A DNA stretch of 14,719 bases from assembly GCA_009699665.1 (NCBI GenBank), contig WLNS01000021.1, positions 1 to 14,719 on the forward strand, given 5' to 3'. The notes beneath the pieces were generated by a model. The model did not search any database and had not been told where the DNA came from. It worked only from the letters and a program-made list of their open reading frames with translations. The DNA is from Actinomycetota bacterium. GTDB taxonomy: Bacteria > Actinomycetota > Actinomycetes > Actinomycetales > Microbacteriaceae. Positions 12,918 through 14,719 of the stretch are shown here, piece after piece. A program made the position numbers and the translations under genes. Position 1 is the first letter of the stretch; the number at the start of each line of letters is the position of its first letter.

Positions 12918-14075
12918 ATGACAGTTTCACTGGTGCTGATGTTGCTCGTTCTGGGCGCCATTGCCGGAGCGCTGATTGCTGTCCTCATTTTTTGGGCGCT
13001 GCAACTTCGCCAGCGAGCGGCCCGAGCCGCCCGCGATGCCGAAACCACGGGGTTGACGTGGGGCATCGTTGACACCTTCGCCATGATTGATGTGCCCACG
13101 GTTTTGGTTGACGCCCATATGAACGTCAAGGCGGCATCGGATGCTGCGCTCTCGCTGGCCATGTTGGGCTCGGGCCGCGTGACCGCCCCTGAACTGATGG
13201 CGATTGTCAAAGAAGCGTTTTCTTCGCAGCAGACTGTCGCTCGAGAAATTGAACTCTCACGCGGACCATTTGCCGAGGCCGCCATCCGCGTCGAGGTTCG
13301 CGCCGCGAAGATGTCGAGCAATCTTGTTCTGCTGTTCATGGCCGACCGCAGTGAGTATCAGCGGCTCGAAGAAGTCAGGCGTGACTTCATTGCGAACATT
13401 AGTCATGAACTGAAAACGCCGATTGGAGCCATTTCGCTTCTCGCCGAGGCCCTGATCGAGGCATCGGATGATCCCGACATGGTGCGTAATTTTTCGTTGC
13501 GGCTGGGCGGAGAAGCCGAACGTCTCGCGGGAATTACACGAGAAATCATTGAACTGTCGCGTTTGCAAGCCGACGGAGCCATCATCGCCTTCGAAAGCGT
13601 TGACCTGAACTCTGTCGTGGCACAGGCCGTAGACCAGCACAGAATCTTTGCCGCGTCCAAGGGCATCGACATTGTGGTCGGCAAGAGCGGACAGGTCACG
13701 CTTCTCGCCGACGAAACCCGGCTCGTGCTTGCGGTGAGCAACCTGGTCTCTAACGCCGTGCAGTACTCGCCGGATGGTTCCCGGGTGGGTGTGGGTATTA
13801 CCCACACGGACGGTCACGTTGAAATTTCGGTGACCGATCAGGGCATTGGCATGACAAAGGAAGAATCTGAACGGGTCTTTGAGCGCTTTTATCGCACCGA
13901 TCAGGCACGTTCACGAACAACGGGCGGGACCGGCTTGGGATTAAGCATCGTGAAGCACATTGTGGCAAACCACGGTGGAGATATTCGGTTGTGGACGCAG
14001 CCCGGAGCCGGATCCACATTCACCATTCGACTTCCTGAAGCCGCACCATCTGGAGAGGAAAAATCCGTCGCATGA
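12918..14075 (+). CDS. senX3: phosphate sensor histidine kinase SenX3
   Basis: This is the membrane-associated histidine kinase of the SenX3-RegX3 phosphate-starvation system. I choose ATG 12918, preceded by AGGA six bases upstream, rather than an in-frame GTG at 12888. The product has 385 residues. One N-terminal membrane segment (about 3-29) is followed by a basic RQRAARAARDAE linker and a PAS-like sensor region (about 50-145). The HisKA domain has DFIANISHELKTPIGA (156-171) with phospho-accepting His163. The ATPase domain has N-box SNLVSNAVQYS (274-284), DQGIGM (307-312) and GGTGLGLSI (336-344). There is essentially no extracellular sensor loop, fitting a kinase that senses phosphate through PhoU/Pst. 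It overlaps regX3 by four bases (ATGA). Confidence 0.93.
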   Translation: MTVSLVLMLLVLGAIAGALIAVLIFWALQLRQRAARAARDAETTGLTWGIVDTFAMIDVPTVLVDAHMNVKAASDAALSLAMLGSGRVTAPELMAIVKEAFSSQQTVAREIELSRGPFAEAAIRVEVRAAKMSSNLVLLFMADRSEYQRLEEVRRDFIANISHELKTPIGAISLLAEALIEASDDPDMVRNFSLRLGGEAERLAGITREIIELSRLQADGAIIAFESVDLNSVVAQAVDQHRIFAASKGIDIVVGKSGQVTLLADETRLVLAVSNLVSNAVQYSPDGSRVGVGITHTDGHVEISVTDQGIGMTKEESERVFERFYRTDQARSRTTGGTGLGLSIVKHIVANHGGDIRLWTQPGAGSTFTIRLPEAAPSGEEKSVA

Positions 14076-14719
14076 CGAACATTCTGTTAGTTGAAGACGA
14101 AATTGCGCTCAGCGAACCCCTGGCGTTCCTGCTCGGCAAAGAGGGCTATGACGTCACCGTTGCCGAAGACGGCCGCACGGCGGTCGAGCTCTTCACTCGG
14201 GGCGACTTCAGGCTTGTCTTGCTCGATCTCATGCTGCCCGAACTGTCGGGCGTCGAGGTGTGCCGAGCGATCCGCAGTTCTTCTCAGGTGCCTATCATCA
14301 TGCTGACCGCTAAAGACTCCGAAGTCGACATCGTTGTGGGCCTCGAATTGGGCGCCGACGATTATGTGACAAAGCCGTACTCGTCGCGGGAACTTCTTGC
14401 TCGCATCAAGGCAGTTCTGCGCCGGCATGTCATGAACGATGCGACCGATGATTCTGTTTTGATGAGCGGCCAACTATCACTCGATGCCGACCGCCACACG
14501 CTCAGCGTCGACGGGGTGATGACGCCCATGCCTCTGAAAGAATTTGAACTCTTGGAATACCTCATGCGCAATGCCGGACGCGTTCTCACGCGGGGTCAGA
14601 TCATCGACCGCATCTGGGGGTCAGACTATTTTGGCGACACCAAGACACTGGATGTGCACATCAAACGCATTCGATCGCGCATTGAGAAAGACCCCGCGAA
14701 TCCCATTCAGATCGTTACC
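14072..14719 (+). CDS. regX3: response regulator RegX3 (C-terminus cut by window edge)
   Basis: This is an OmpR-family response regulator, the partner of SenX3 and the likely PHO-box-binding activator of pst, ppk and phoU. The 216 residues present comprise a receiver (1-118) and most of a winged-helix domain (about 127-216). The receiver has the acidic pocket VEDE (7-10), phospho-accepting Asp52 in LLDLMLPELSG, Thr79 in IIMLTAKD and Lys101 in VTKPYSSREL. The DNA-binding domain shows LKEFELLEYLMRNAGRVLTR and WGSDYFGDTKTLDVHIKRIR. The family is about 225-230 residues, so only the last wing strand and tail are missing. The ATG lies inside the senX3 stop (ATGA), a typical coupled kinase/regulator pair. 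Confidence 0.95.
   Translation, partial: MTNILLVEDEIALSEPLAFLLGKEGYDVTVAEDGRTAVELFTRGDFRLVLLDLMLPELSGVEVCRAIRSSSQVPIIMLTAKDSEVDIVVGLELGADDYVTKPYSSRELLARIKAVLRRHVMNDATDDSVLMSGQLSLDADRHTLSVDGVMTPMPLKEFELLEYLMRNAGRVLTRGQIIDRIWGSDYFGDTKTLDVHIKRIRSRIEKDPANPIQIVT

Overview
The window looks like a piece of chromosome from an actinobacterium of the order Micrococcales, probably Microbacteriaceae. The grounds are moderately high GC, GTG starts, a GlnR-type orphan regulator, a two-domain MutT1 (Nudix plus histidine phosphatase), the gpm / senX3-regX3 / phoU cluster typical of Actinobacteria, and 11-bp GTTCACC-type PHO boxes. The family-level placement is inference, partly from a repeat at 1112-1185 that I remember from that family.

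Layout. 1-293 (minus): the start of an unrecognised, probably membrane protein, preceded by a 54-residue two-helix membrane protein. 354-980 (plus): an unrecognised 208-residue soluble protein. 981-1192 has no gene but holds two structured elements: an 82-bp inverted-repeat structure and tandem copies of a palindromic repeat. 1193-5199 (minus): the high-affinity phosphate transporter, transcribed pstS-pstC-pstA-pstB, with a PHO box upstream of pstS and a stem-loop between pstS and pstC. 5344-9220 (minus): glnR, ppk and mutT1, transcribed in that order, with a PHO-like element just before ppk. 9279-10454 (plus): a 36-residue membrane peptide, then a YgfZ-family folate-binding protein. 10483-11268 (minus): a methyltransferase-like protein. 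11313-12056 (plus): phosphoglycerate mutase gpmA. 12075-12740 (minus): phoU. 12918 to the right edge (plus): senX3 and regX3, the latter cut by the window end.

How it works together. This is a condensed phosphate-homeostasis locus. SenX3/RegX3 sense and respond to phosphate limitation. PstSCAB imports phosphate. PhoU links transporter state to kinase activity. Ppk stores phosphate as polyphosphate, and MutT1 cleans up oxidised or signalling nucleotides. PHO-type direct repeats sit before pstS (very clear), ppk (one good unit plus a degenerate one) and phoU (two units 22 bp apart), so the regulator at the right end probably controls these units. GlnR, a global nitrogen regulator, is encoded directly upstream of ppk. 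I found no CRISPR array, phage, transposase, tRNA or rRNA, and nothing that looks like an entirely new system. The less explained items are the two structured elements downstream of pstB, the dyad next to the pstS PHO box, the tiny membrane peptide and the unrecognised proteins.
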